Shown here: piece by piece, positions 16,487-25,009 of the stretch
How the letters are laid out: each line of letters opens with the position of its first letter
Position numbering within the stretch: the first letter of the stretch is position 1
Assembly (NCBI GenBank): GCA_012744475.1
Contig: JAAYBV010000065.1
Location: 110,187-174,186 of the forward strand
DNA: 64,000 nt
Source: Phycisphaerae bacterium
GTDB lineage: Bacteria > Planctomycetota > Phycisphaerae > Sedimentisphaerales > Anaerobacaceae
Direction: 5' to 3'
Notes under the pieces: generated by a model
Databases searched by the model: none
The model's input: the letters and a program-made list of their open reading frames with translations, nothing else
Told to the model about the DNA's origin: nothing
Program-made: the position numbers and the translations under genes

Positions 16487-17473
16487 TTATTTTCGGATGG
16501 TGCGCGGAATATTCAGTTTTCGCCGCACGTCGCTGGGCCTGTCGGCAGTGGAAGGCTCCGCAGATTCATTCAATTCTCTTCCCAAGTCCTCGACTTTCTC
16601 GGCTTCCTCCGGACCTACGCGAGACGACCTGAATTCGGTCATCAGCTTCTCGATCGCCGCATCGTGGTCCTCAGGTGACAGATTGGCGTCCGGTGCGGCG
16701 GCATCGCCCTTCTGGAGTTCTCGGATCTGGCGGATGAGGTCCAACGCCTCCCGTTCCTGCTCGCGCGCCTCGTCGCTGCCAGGGACAGCCGGCTCGCCGG
16801 CGCCCCACGGGCGTGCCACCGGTTGGCCGGTGATCCGGCCGGCCGTCGGCGGAACGGGAGCGACCTGGGAATCGCTCGGCAGGACGGATGGGCCGCCCAC
16901 TTCAAGCAGGCTGGCCGTGTCCGGAACCGGCTCTTTAACCATCGGGATGTCAGCGCGGCCGTCCGAGCAGACGATCGATTCGTTCCGAATCTCCTTGATG
17001 GTCAGATGGCCGATCACGTCGCCCTGCCTGGCCCACCGATAGGTCTTGTCCGGCAGACGGATGTAGGCGAAGCTCTTCTCGGCGCTCACCGTGGTGGCGA
17101 CAAGGTCGAATTGCGCCGAGGACGTCACAGGCTTGACCACCGTCTTGCCTCTGTCGGCCACAGTGGTCTTCCTGGCCCCGGAATTGGCTGACGGCGGGGC
17201 CGGAGGCGGATCGATGATGTTCTTGAAGGCTTCGGCCTGCCTGACCAAAGGCGAGGTGGTATCCTGGTCACTCGAGTGGGTATCGCCGTTTTCCTCGATC
17301 CATCGTTGGACCACGCTGGGCTCACTCAGGATGCGCTCGATCTCCGGATCGCTCCGAAGGGCGAAACCCGCCAGCAGATTCGGAATCAGCGAACTCGGCC
17401 CGGCAACCAGCCCCACCACGACGGCTGCCGCAAAGATCACCACCACCGACGTTATGCGCAACGTACTGACCAT
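16487..17473 (-). CDS. gspC: Type II secretion GspC-like protein
   Basis: 328 residues. A single N-terminal transmembrane segment (ITSVVVIFAAAVVVGLVAG) is followed by a Pro-rich linker and a small beta domain (FDLVATTVSAEKSFAYIRLPDK to HLTIKEIRNESIVC, about 120-185) that has the pattern of the GspC homology region, which contacts the secretin N0 domain. No PDZ domain is apparent; the C-terminal 140 residues are charged and probably disordered or helical. Being first in the gsp order, immediately before gspD, is strong support. The ATG follows AAGGTAGGGTGG. The upstream cytochrome gene is 42 bases away. Confidence 0.72.
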   Translation of the reverse strand: MVSTLRITSVVVIFAAAVVVGLVAGPSSLIPNLLAGFALRSDPEIERILSEPSVVQRWIEENGDTHSSDQDTTSPLVRQAEAFKNIIDPPPAPPSANSGARKTTVADRGKTVVKPVTSSAQFDLVATTVSAEKSFAYIRLPDKTYRWARQGDVIGHLTIKEIRNESIVCSDGRADIPMVKEPVPDTASLLEVGGPSVLPSDSQVAPVPPTAGRITGQPVARPWGAGEPAVPGSDEAREQEREALDLIRQIRELQKGDAAAPDANLSPEDHDAAIEKLMTEFRSSRVGPEEAEKVEDLGRELNESAEPSTADRPSDVRRKLNIPRTIRK

Positions 17474-17515
17474 AGGCCACCCTACCTTCTTTAGTGATTT
17501 GACAGCGAAAGGGGT

Positions 17516-18886
17516 CTATGGTTCCCACCAATGCTTAATTTTCTCGCGGAACTCGTCCTCGTGGCCGGCATATCCGCTGCTGTGCTCGGGCGTATGGCAG
17601 TCCAGGCAGGTCATTTTCGGCTCGGTCGTCGGCAGCCCGCCGTTGCTGCGAATGTGCTCGGAGCCCGGTCCGTGGCAGCTCTCACAGCCGACATCCTTCA
17701 GATGGGGCGTCCTTTCCTCGTTGATATAGCCGGTTTCCCGGTCCATGCCCACCACATGACAGATCACGCATTCGGGGTCGCGGTCCGACCCGACCTCCAC
17801 AAGCGTAGCGAAGGCATCGGCATGGGGGTTCGGGCTCCATTCGGAATGCTCGATGACGTGGCACCAGCGGCACTGCCCGGAGCCGACATACCGTAACTGC
17901 CCGGGAAGCGGGACGCGGGGGTATTTCTCCAGCAGATCGCTCTGGCTGACGATTTGCTGGTACTGGCGATACAGCCTTGCCAGACTCTCGTTCTCGGGCA
18001 GGGTCTCCTCGACCGAGATGTCTTCAAGAGACAGGGCCGGCCCGGCGTCCGGGTCCGAGAAACCCACGCTCAGCCGGCTGATGTGCCGCCCGAAACGCCC
18101 GACGGTGAAAACCAGGGGCCGCTGCCCCGGCTCGCTGAGGACCTGAGGCTCGTCGGAATCTGAGGGCCAGACGATGCAGTCGACATCGGAAAACGCGGTC
18201 CAGATCGGGCGGGAATCGGCGTCGGCATTGCGCAAGATGAGGATGTCAACACAATATGTGCCAACCTGGACACCAAAGGCTTCGGCAGCAGACTCCGGCG
18301 AGGCTATCCGGGCGTCCAGAGCGGCGAAGCGAACGGTGATCTGCCGCCCCCGCGCTGCGAGACGCTTTACGAAGGTCCGGGGCGGATCGGCCTGATCCGG
18401 TCCCCAGGGTGTGCCAATGACCGAGAACGAACCGTCCTGAGGGGCCTCCAGACCCAGGCTTTGAGCGATCTGAACGTCTTCGTCGGTCAGGTGCACCAAG
18501 TCGTATCCAAGCAGACGGAAAGCCTCGAACAGAATCCGAAACTTGATCAGGTCCTGCTCGCCGGTTCCGGCGACAAGGGTTCCTGTGTCCACGATGGCCC
18601 TGCTGCCGGCAGGAACACGGTCGAAGACAACCGTCCGCTTCGACAGCCCGCCCAGTTGGCCGCCGGAGCAGCCGCAGGGCTTCAGGGCGCCCAGTTCGCT
18701 GCCCGTGAAGAAGATCGAGATCTCGCCTGCGTCGCCACTCCTTTCGGGCACGGCCAACCTGACCGGCTCGTCCGGGCAGGAAAGACCCCCTGCAAGCACA
18801 CAAACGCCTATCAGGACGCAAGTTATGCTCATGCGCCGGCCGGCCGACGCGTTCTGCCGGCGGATTGACGCCTCGCGGATCACCAC
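17516..18886 (-). CDS. Tetraheme cytochrome c fused to a UshA-like domain
   Basis: About 456 residues. After an export signal (ITCVLIGVCVLAGGLSC) comes a domain with ISIFFTGSELGALKPCGCSGGQLGGLSKR and a VDTGTLVAG motif, reminiscent of 5'-nucleotidase/UshA-type metallophosphatases, though the full metal-ligand set is not obvious. The C-terminal 130 residues carry four CxxCH heme sites: CRWCH, CVICH, CESCH and CLDCH, near residues 337, 373, 400 and 427, resembling cytochrome c554-type modules. The protein would act outside the inner membrane in electron transfer. The start is uncertain: a GTG at 18886 with GAGGAA upstream keeps basic residues before the signal helix; an ATG at 18832 is the alternative. 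It follows the DUF1573 gene by 14 bases. Confidence 0.72.
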   Translation of the reverse strand: MVIREASIRRQNASAGRRMSITCVLIGVCVLAGGLSCPDEPVRLAVPERSGDAGEISIFFTGSELGALKPCGCSGGQLGGLSKRTVVFDRVPAGSRAIVDTGTLVAGTGEQDLIKFRILFEAFRLLGYDLVHLTDEDVQIAQSLGLEAPQDGSFSVIGTPWGPDQADPPRTFVKRLAARGRQITVRFAALDARIASPESAAEAFGVQVGTYCVDILILRNADADSRPIWTAFSDVDCIVWPSDSDEPQVLSEPGQRPLVFTVGRFGRHISRLSVGFSDPDAGPALSLEDISVEETLPENESLARLYRQYQQIVSQSDLLEKYPRVPLPGQLRYVGSGQCRWCHVIEHSEWSPNPHADAFATLVEVGSDRDPECVICHVVGMDRETGYINEERTPHLKDVGCESCHGPGSEHIRSNGGLPTTEPKMTCLDCHTPEHSSGYAGHEDEFREKIKHWWEP

Positions 18887-18900
18887 TGCGATCGCTTTCC

Positions 18901-20049
18901 TCAATAGAAGCCGCGGCACGGGATGGACAGCGTTTGGCCGTCCTTGATCTTCACTTCGATTACGTCGGAAAGGACGGCGCGTTCGCCCTCAGCCGCTGGA
19001 GGGGTGATCCGGAGCTTCAGTTGGCAGCGGTTCTGGACCTTTGTCTTGTCCAGGAGTGTCACGATGTTCTTCTGCGATGAGACGGATTCGACCTCGAAGT
19101 CCTCCTGATAGTTGCTCAGTATCCAGACCTCCCGCTCGACAGGCTGTTCGGCCTTGAGGTTGAACAGCATAAGACTGTCCGGATTGATCGTGAACTCCGG
19201 CAGAACATCGAACATGACACGCACATTCCGGCACTCAGGATGCGTCAGATCGATGCTGATCTGCCCCCGGAGGGTGCGTTCGAGCTTCTCCGTGTCAGCG
19301 ATCGGCTTGAGGACGAATTTCGTCGCCTGGGCGGTCGGGTCGAAATCGGCCTGGATCGCATTGCCGGTGGCCCGGAAAGCCTTGATCGCGAAAGGTCTCC
19401 CGTCGAGGCTGGTCAGCGTGATATTGCCGGCCCCGGCGTTGTCCTGCCGGAGGAACAGCTTCAGATTCGACGGCTCGCACTGCACGCGGAGAGCGATCGT
19501 CGCCTTGACGGTCAGCGTGACCATGCTCTGGATCGGATCGTCCGAATGAATGGAGAGGTTTCGCCTCATCGAGCCCGGTTGCGCGCCGGCCCGGTAATCG
19601 ACTTCGAGCACGCCGGTCTCGCCAGGCGCATATGTCTGGCCCGCCTGGACCCCCCTGGTCACGACTCCACAGCAGCTCCTGACCAATGTGATCTTCAGCG
19701 GAGCCGTGCCCTTGTTGGTGAACCGGAACTCGGCCTTGTGGGACGTCTCCGGACCGATTTCGCCGAAATCGTGCTCCACCGACTCCATCACAATCCTCGG
19801 CACGTTGGCAGTCTGAGCCGGGGAGACCTGCACCGCCTCGGTCTGGCCGTCCTGGCCCGTGCTGGGGACCACGGCGGTGACCTTGACGGGCGTCTCCGTG
19901 GCCGGGGCCTGGGTCCCCGATGCCTCCTCTCGGCAACCGGATTGGCAGGCCAGTACGATGACAGAAACCAGCGCCAGCCCTGTCATGTGCAGGAAATCCA
20001 CCCTCTTGCGGTAGATAGCCGTGCTCTCGATCCTCGGATTCTCGGCCAT
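18901..20049 (-). CDS. DUF1573 domain lipoprotein
   Basis: About 382 residues with an export signal ending LACQSGC, a likely lipobox. The first domain reads VEHDFGEIGPETSHKAEFRFTN, KGTAPLKITLVRSCCG and YAPGETGVLEVDY, the DUF1573 (HYDIN/ASH-like Ig fold) pattern; the rest looks like one or two further Ig-like beta domains (PEFTINPDSLMLFNLKAEQPVEREVWI and following). Function is not established for the family, which is abundant in Planctomycetota and Bacteroidota. The ATG has GGGAG eight bases upstream. A promoter lies at 20100-20128. It is the first gene of the block leading into the cytochrome and gsp genes. Confidence 0.82.
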   Translation of the reverse strand: MAENPRIESTAIYRKRVDFLHMTGLALVSVIVLACQSGCREEASGTQAPATETPVKVTAVVPSTGQDGQTEAVQVSPAQTANVPRIVMESVEHDFGEIGPETSHKAEFRFTNKGTAPLKITLVRSCCGVVTRGVQAGQTYAPGETGVLEVDYRAGAQPGSMRRNLSIHSDDPIQSMVTLTVKATIALRVQCEPSNLKLFLRQDNAGAGNITLTSLDGRPFAIKAFRATGNAIQADFDPTAQATKFVLKPIADTEKLERTLRGQISIDLTHPECRNVRVMFDVLPEFTINPDSLMLFNLKAEQPVEREVWILSNYQEDFEVESVSSQKNIVTLLDKTKVQNRCQLKLRITPPAAEGERAVLSDVIEVKIKDGQTLSIPCRGFY

Positions 20050-20099
20050 ATCGTCAACTCCCAAATCTTCTGAACGTTCAGGTCTTCTTGTCTGCGAGT

Positions 20100-20128
20100 A
20101 TTGTAGCCTGCCCGGGTTCTGGAGACAA
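20100..20128 (-). promoter_or_regulatory. Predicted sigma-70 promoter, DUF1573-cytochrome-gsp block
   Basis: TTGTCT (-35) and TACAAT (-10) with a 17-base spacer on the minus strand, about 50 bases before the DUF1573 ATG. No strong promoter was seen within the block, so this could serve up to 13 genes. Confidence 0.55.
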
Positions 20129-20175
20129 GTCCCTGAAGATATCGGCACATGGCCCCGATCGTTGGAAAATTTCTA

Positions 20176-20203
20176 TTGAAACGAGCGGGTTTGCTGATAG
20201 AAT
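20176..20203 (+). promoter_or_regulatory. Predicted sigma-70 promoter for rpmE-prfA
   Basis: TTGAAA and TAGAAT with a 16-base spacer, about 33 bases before the rpmE ATG. Divergent from the DUF1573 promoter. Confidence 0.55.
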
Positions 20204-20236
20204 GCAAGGTTTCGAGCCTGTTCGGGAGTCCATTTT

Positions 20237-20470
20237 ATGAAGAAAGACATACATCCGGAATACCACAAGGTCGTCGTCCGCTGCGGCTGCGGAGCTACCT
20301 TCGAGACTCGTAGCACTTCGAAGGAAATCCATGCGGAAATCTGCTCGATGTGCCATCCGTTCTACACCGGCAAGCAGAAATTCGTCGACACCGCCGGCCG
20401 GATCGAGCGATTCCAGAAGAAGTACGGAACGTCGTACATCAAGAAGACCCCCAAAGCGCAGCAACCGTAG
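20237..20470 (+). CDS. rpmE: 50S ribosomal protein L31, zinc-binding type
   Basis: 77 residues starting MKKDIHPEY with the L31 pattern: [16 protein letters not shown], then [30 protein letters not shown]. The Cys-x-Cys and Cys-x2-Cys pairs make it the zinc-containing (C+) form, used under zinc-replete conditions. It is followed by prfA, a common bacterial pairing. The length is normal, with a short Lys-rich tail. Confidence 0.97.
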   Translation: MKKDIHPEYHKVVVRCGCGATFETRSTSKEIHAEICSMCHPFYTGKQKFVDTAGRIERFQKKYGTSYIKKTPKAQQP

Positions 20471-20606
20471 CTGGGTGCATCGTCTGCGTACAAGCTCCCG
20501 CCATCCGACCCGAGGGCGGAGCTTTTCGCTATTGCGGCGTCGTGTTTGCACGCGCCGGTAGCGGACCCGTCTGAGACCGAGTCCATCTCCTGACCCCGTG
20601 GGACCG

Positions 20607-21695
20607 ATGAGCGAAATACAGAACACCGTCGTGGCAAAGCTCGAGCAGATCGAGACGCGGTACCGCCAGATCGAGGAGCAGATCTCCGATCCGGCGGTTG
20701 TCAAAGACCCGACGCGGCTGGTGGCGCTGTCCAAAGAGCAGGGCAAACTCCGCTCCATGGTGACGAAGTACCGCGAGTACAGGAAGGCGGCGACAGGTGT
20801 CGAGGAAGCCTCCCAGATGCTCCAGGATCAGACGGCCGACCTCGACCTCAAGGAGATGGCCCGGGAAGAAATCGAGCAATTGACCACTCGGAAAGAGCAA
20901 CTGCTCGAAGAGATGCAGAACACGCTGGTCATGGCCGACGACCTCCACATCGACGCGGTCATCATGGAAATCCGCGCCGGGACCGGGGGCGAGGAGGCGG
21001 CGTTGTTTGCCAGAGACCTCTACGGCATGTACACGCGATATGCCGAAAGCCGTCGCTGGAAGGTCGAGCAGCTCGATTTCAGCCCGTCGGAAATGGGTGG
21101 CTTTCGAGAGGTCATCTTCGGTGTCAAAGGCGAAGGCGTGTGGGCGGAACTCGGCTACGAGGGCGGCGGTCACCGGGTCCAGCGGGTCCCTGAGACGGAA
21201 TCCCAGGGGCGCATCCACACCTCGGCGGCGACCGTGGCCGTCCTTGCCGAGCCCGAAGAGGTGGACGTTCAGATCAACCCGGACGACGTAATCGAGCACG
21301 TGTGCCGATCCAGCGGTCCCGGCGGGCAGAACGTCAACAAGGTCAGCAGCGCCATCAAGCTCGAGCACATTCCCACCGGCATCACGGTCAGCATGCAGGA
21401 GGAGAAGAGCCAACACAAGAACCGGGCCAAGGCCTGGCGACTCCTGCGAAGCCGCTTGTACGACCTGTACGAGAGCCAGCGTCGCGCCGAGCGGGACTCC
21501 CAGCGCAAAACCATGATCGGATCGGGCGACCGGTCGTCGAAAATCCGGACGTATAACTTCCCGCAGAATCGCGTGACGGACCATCGCATCAACCTGTCTC
21601 TGTACAGCCTGGATCGGATTCTCGCCGGCGACATGGGAGAGCTGATCGCCGCGATCCGGGACTACGATTTGCAGCAGCGATTGAAGAACCTCTGA
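20607..21695 (+). CDS. prfA: Peptide chain release factor 1
   Basis: 362 residues, the usual RF1 length. The catalytic GGQ loop is in SSGPGGQNVNKVSSAI and the UAG/UAA-reading tripeptide is present in the RF1 form (RVQRVPETESQGRIHTS, with the PxT-type PET). The N-terminal coiled coil (LEQIETRYRQIEEQISDPAV) is typical. The ATG at 20607 is taken as start; a GTG three codons upstream is in frame. No clear Shine-Dalgarno is present. rpmE lies about 135 bases upstream in the same direction. Confidence 0.97.
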   Translation: MSEIQNTVVAKLEQIETRYRQIEEQISDPAVVKDPTRLVALSKEQGKLRSMVTKYREYRKAATGVEEASQMLQDQTADLDLKEMAREEIEQLTTRKEQLLEEMQNTLVMADDLHIDAVIMEIRAGTGGEEAALFARDLYGMYTRYAESRRWKVEQLDFSPSEMGGFREVIFGVKGEGVWAELGYEGGGHRVQRVPETESQGRIHTSAATVAVLAEPEEVDVQINPDDVIEHVCRSSGPGGQNVNKVSSAIKLEHIPTGITVSMQEEKSQHKNRAKAWRLLRSRLYDLYESQRRAERDSQRKTMIGSGDRSSKIRTYNFPQNRVTDHRINLSLYSLDRILAGDMGELIAAIRDYDLQQRLKNL

Positions 21696-21747
21696 GCCCC
21701 GGTGCGGCGGTCGCAAGTGGCCGTGCGAGGGCATTCAGCGAGAGCGT

Positions 21748-22830
21748 ATGATCGTCGTCGTCACAGGAATGGTGGGCCTTGACAAGAAGAGCTACCTGGA
21801 GAAGGTCTGCCGCATCGCCGCGCAGAACGGCAAAGAGGTGCTGCTCTGCAACGTCGGCGATATGATGTACGCCGAGGCGCCCGATGTCCCGCCGGGCAAG
21901 ATTCTCGACATCCCCCTGAAGCGGCTGCACTCGCTGCGACGAAGCGTATTCAAGGACATCATCGCCCAGGCCCGGCAGGCCCCCAATCTCATCGTCAATA
22001 CCCACGCGACGTTTCGCTGGCGTCACGGACTCTTTCCGGCCGTCGACTTCGACCAGATGCGACAGCTCGACGCCGACATGTACGTCTGTCTCATCGACGG
22101 CGTCACGACCATGCACCAGCGACTCCTGGAGCACCGTGCCGTCGAGCACAGTCTCAAGGACCTCATCGTCTGGCGCGAAGAGGAGATCATCAGCACGGAA
22201 ATGCTCTGCAAAGGCATCGACGAGACGATTCCCTTCTACTGCCTGGCTCGCGGCGTTGACGAGGACACAACGGAGACGTTCTACCGGATAGCCTTTGAAC
22301 GGCACATCAAGAAGGCGTATCTGAGCTTCCCGATGACAGCGGTGGCGGAAATAGAGAGCGTGCTGGCGGAGATTCATCGCTTCCGTTCTCAGATGAAGCG
22401 TCATTTCAAGTGCTTCGACCCGGGCGACCTCGAAGAAGCCTATCTGCCGATGCGGGCGCGGCGGGCCAAAGAGGCTGCACAAGACTACGTGGACGTGGGG
22501 GTCTCGGGCCGGGCGATCCGGCTCAACGCCGACGAGGTCCTCCAGATCGAGCGCGACATCAACAGCCAGATCTATGCCCGCGATTTTCTGCTCATCGACC
22601 AGGCCGACATGATCGTCAGCTTCATTCCGTCCCTGCCCGACGGCCGGGCCGCCATCTCCAGCGGCGTCGAACGCGAACTCCAGCACGCCCACGAGGCCGC
22701 CAAGGAGGTCTACGTCATCTGGACCGCCAGACAGCACCCTTCCGTATTCATCACCCAGACCGCCAACGCCGTCTTCCGCAGCGTCGCCGAGGCCGTCGCC
22801 TTCTTCGAAAAACGCTATTCCACGCAGTAG
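21748..22830 (+). CDS. P-loop kinase-like protein fused to a deoxyribosyltransferase-like domain
   Basis: 360 residues. The N-terminal half opens MIVVVTGMVGLDKKSYLEKV, a P-loop-like strand-loop-helix in which the usual GxxxxGK(S/T) is degenerate (Asp before Lys, and an extra Lys before Ser). It continues with NVGDMMYAEAPDV and APNLIVNTHATFRW, like nucleotide/adenylate-kinase-like folds. From about residue 190 the sequence (KKAYLSFPMTAVAE; later DINSQIYARDFLLIDQADMIVSFIPS, ISSGVERELQHAHEAAKEVYVIW) resembles the nucleoside 2-deoxyribosyltransferase-like Rossmann fold. No named gene was recognised. A role in nucleotide handling is inferred only. It may be cotranscribed with prfA (52-base gap). 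Confidence 0.6.
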   Translation: MIVVVTGMVGLDKKSYLEKVCRIAAQNGKEVLLCNVGDMMYAEAPDVPPGKILDIPLKRLHSLRRSVFKDIIAQARQAPNLIVNTHATFRWRHGLFPAVDFDQMRQLDADMYVCLIDGVTTMHQRLLEHRAVEHSLKDLIVWREEEIISTEMLCKGIDETIPFYCLARGVDEDTTETFYRIAFERHIKKAYLSFPMTAVAEIESVLAEIHRFRSQMKRHFKCFDPGDLEEAYLPMRARRAKEAAQDYVDVGVSGRAIRLNADEVLQIERDINSQIYARDFLLIDQADMIVSFIPSLPDGRAAISSGVERELQHAHEAAKEVYVIWTARQHPSVFITQTANAVFRSVAEAVAFFEKRYSTQ

Positions 22831-22964
22831 CCGTTCACCACTTCTGCACGACCAGCGAATCGGAACCATTGCCAGCGACTCGTCTGCGCTGTATCCTTGT
22901 GTCAGTCGGCAGAATTGGACGGCAGACGCTGTTGTTGTTGCGCCTGTGCAGGGGAAGATAGGAC

Positions 22965-23297
22965 ATGGTCAGAGCAAAGAAGTCGGTAAGAGAGAAGATC
23001 GATCGCATGGTCCGACGAATCGTAGCGGACTTCGCCCCGGACCAGATCATACTCTTTGGTTCGCACGCGAGCGGTCAGGCAGGACCGGACAGCGACGTGG
23101 ACCTGCTTGTGGTGATGCCCATCGAGGGTTCCAAGAGAGCCAAACAACTGGAGATCCGGATGACGCTGCACGATGTTGGCATCCCGAAGGACATCATTGT
23201 GAGCCGGCCGGAAGAGTTCCAGTGGCGCAAAGACACCGTCGGCACGATCGAGCACCCTGCCGCACATGGAGGGCAAGTCCTCTATGCGCGGCCATGA
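22965..23297 (+). CDS. MNT-type minimal nucleotidyltransferase (antitoxin)
   Basis: 110 residues. The nucleotidyltransferase core LFGSHASGQAGPDSDVDLLVV gives GSx9DxD, and a third acidic residue is in KDIIV near residue 82, so the catalytic triad seems complete. MNT proteins paired with HEPN partners act as antitoxins, in the characterised MntA-HepT case by adding AMP to the HEPN protein. The next gene is a HEPN protein overlapping it by 14 bases, the usual arrangement. The N-terminus is basic (VRAKKSVREKIDRMVRR). Confidence 0.85.
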   Translation: MVRAKKSVREKIDRMVRRIVADFAPDQIILFGSHASGQAGPDSDVDLLVVMPIEGSKRAKQLEIRMTLHDVGIPKDIIVSRPEEFQWRKDTVGTIEHPAAHGGQVLYARP

Positions 23298-23709
23298 CAA
23301 GGCTATGACTGTCGTCACCGAGTGGATGGCAAAGGCGGAGAACGACCCTAAGGAGGCTACCCATCTGGTCAGAATGGCCGACTGCCCGACCGATACGGTC
23401 TGTTTCCATGCACAGCAGTGCTTCGAGAAATGTCTGAAAGCCCTGTTGGTCACCAAGGGAACGTCTGTTCGAAAGACGCATGATTTGGGTGAACTGATCG
23501 TCTTGCTGCCATCAGAGCTTCGTCCATCTATTATCAGCGAGGAACAAGACCGACTCACCGAATACGCCACCGTCACGCGCTATCCTGGCAATTATGACCC
23601 AATCACATTGGGCGAGGCCCGTCAGGCGGTCAGAATTGCACGCCGGGTTCGACAGGAGGTTGGCAGGTTGCTGAGCGAGAAGCCTCCATTCGCAGGCGGA
23701 CAGCCATGA
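23284..23709 (+). CDS. HEPN domain protein (toxin partner of MNT)
   Basis: About 141 residues. The HEPN helical pattern is clear: EWMAKAENDPKEATHLVRM, then TVCFHAQQCFEKCLKALLV, GTSVRKTHDLGELIVLL and later EYATVTRYPGNY. The conserved RKTHDL and RYP segments are typical; the strict Rx4-6H RNase motif of HepT is not obvious, so RNase activity is uncertain. The ATG at 23284 has GGAGGG about ten bases upstream; an ATG at 23266 is also in frame. Translational coupling with the MNT gene is likely. Confidence 0.83.
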   Translation: MRGHDKAMTVVTEWMAKAENDPKEATHLVRMADCPTDTVCFHAQQCFEKCLKALLVTKGTSVRKTHDLGELIVLLPSELRPSIISEEQDRLTEYATVTRYPGNYDPITLGEARQAVRIARRVRQEVGRLLSEKPPFAGGQP

Positions 23710-23741
23710 TCGAATTGCCAGTCCCGCTGATACGGCGAGAC

Positions 23742-23770
23742 TTGCGGTAATCCAGACAATGGCGTACCAT
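23742..23770 (+). promoter_or_regulatory. Possible promoter for deoC
   Basis: TTGCGG and TACCAT with a 17-base spacer, about 48 bases before the deoC ATG. Each hexamer matches only 4 of 6. Confidence 0.3.
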
Positions 23771-23817
23771 GACGCTGCAGGAGAGAGAAGGGTCGCCTGT
23801 TCAGTGGCGTTACCATC

Positions 23818-24537
23818 ATGACTGCCGAATCACGAACACCGCCGAAAGAAACGAGCCTGTCCAGCGAGGACCTGGCCCGGCGGATCGACCATACACTGCT
23901 GAAGGCGGAGGCGACGCGGGAGCATATCCTGCGCCTGTGTGAGGAGGCGCGAACCTGCGGCTTCGGCGCTGTGTGTGTCAACGGACGGTGGGTTTCGACG
24001 GCGGCCGAGGCGCTGCATGGCAGCGGAGTCCGCGTGGCGTCGGTGGTGGGGTTTCCGCTCGGCGCCGACACCACCAGGGCCAAGGTGGCCCAGACGAAAG
24101 AGGCGATCCACGACGGCGCCGACGAGATCGACGTCGTCGCGGACCTGGCGGCCATCATTGAAGGGGACACGCGCTACCTGCTGAGGCAACTGCTTGCGGT
24201 GTGGAATGTCTGTCGCTCCATGAGACCGCCGGTCTTGCTCAAGGTCATCATTGAGTCGGCGGCGCTGACGGCCGAGCAGAAGATCCTGGCGTGTCGGATC
24301 GCCGAGCAGGTTGGCGCAGATTTCGTCAAGACCAGCACGGGGCTGCACCCGGCCGGCGGCGCGACCGTGGAGGACGTCCGCCTGATAAGGGAAACCTCCC
24401 AGCGGTACAAGATCAAGGCCTCCGGAGGCATCCGGACGGCCCAGCAGGCGTTGGCCATGATCGAGGCGGGCGCCGAGCGCATCGGCACCTCGGCGGGAGT
24501 TCAGATTGTCGAAGAGTTGCGGGCCGCAGGCAGGTGA
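23818..24537 (+). CDS. deoC: Deoxyribose-phosphate aldolase
   Basis: 239 residues, class I aldolase that splits 2-deoxyribose-5-phosphate into glyceraldehyde-3-phosphate and acetaldehyde. Motifs: LARRIDHTLLKAEAT at the N-terminus, VGFPLGADTTRAKVAQT, DEIDVV, the Schiff-base lysine in FVKTSTGLHPAGGATVEDV, and the second active-site lysine in IKASGGIRTAQQALAMIEAGAERIGTSAG. Cytoplasmic, nucleoside catabolism. It lies a short distance before the DUF6504-like gene. Confidence 0.96.
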   Translation: MTAESRTPPKETSLSSEDLARRIDHTLLKAEATREHILRLCEEARTCGFGAVCVNGRWVSTAAEALHGSGVRVASVVGFPLGADTTRAKVAQTKEAIHDGADEIDVVADLAAIIEGDTRYLLRQLLAVWNVCRSMRPPVLLKVIIESAALTAEQKILACRIAEQVGADFVKTSTGLHPAGGATVEDVRLIRETSQRYKIKASGGIRTAQQALAMIEAGAERIGTSAGVQIVEELRAAGR

Positions 24538-24568
24538 GAACATCGCGGCGGGTCGGGAGGACAACGAA

Positions 24569-24898
24569 ATGAGCGAGCAGTTCGTCAGTGAGCCGATCCA
24601 CCCGGCGCCGGGCACATATGACTCAACCGGAATGACCCGGGGCGAACCGGGACTGCCAAGACAGTTCACGTGGAGAGACCGGCCGTACACCGTCGCAGAG
24701 GTGCTGGAGGTCTGGAAGGAGGACGGGCCCTGCCGAAACGGAAGTCCCGAGATGTACCTGCGGAAACACTGGTACAGGATTCGAACTGCCGAGGGCCTGG
24801 AGATGACGATCTACTTCGAGCGACAGCCCAGATCGAAACGAGAGAACAAGAAGCGGTGGTGGCTGTACACCGTCGCTTCGCACGAGCCGGTTCCATAG
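24569..24898 (+). CDS. DUF6504-like small protein
   Basis: 109 residues. The core FTWRDRPYTVAEVLEVWKEDG, then HWYRIRTAEGLEMTIYFERQ and KKRWWLYTV, matches the short beta domain named DUF6504 (a W-rich strand set seen in small proteins, often near DNA-polymerase or nucleotide genes in Actinobacteria). No function is known. The ATG has a strong GGGAGG site eight bases upstream. The truncated pabB reading frame continues directly from its stop codon in the same frame, suggesting a deletion joined the two. Confidence 0.55.
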   Translation: MSEQFVSEPIHPAPGTYDSTGMTRGEPGLPRQFTWRDRPYTVAEVLEVWKEDGPCRNGSPEMYLRKHWYRIRTAEGLEMTIYFERQPRSKRENKKRWWLYTVASHEPVP

Positions 24899-25009
24899 GC
24901 CATCCATGAACGCGCGACTCCCCTCGCCGCAAGACGGCCTGACGGCCCATCGGGAGATGGGTCGTTCGAAGGCAACTCGCCGGGCAGAGCCAATACAATC
25001 CCAGCCCGT

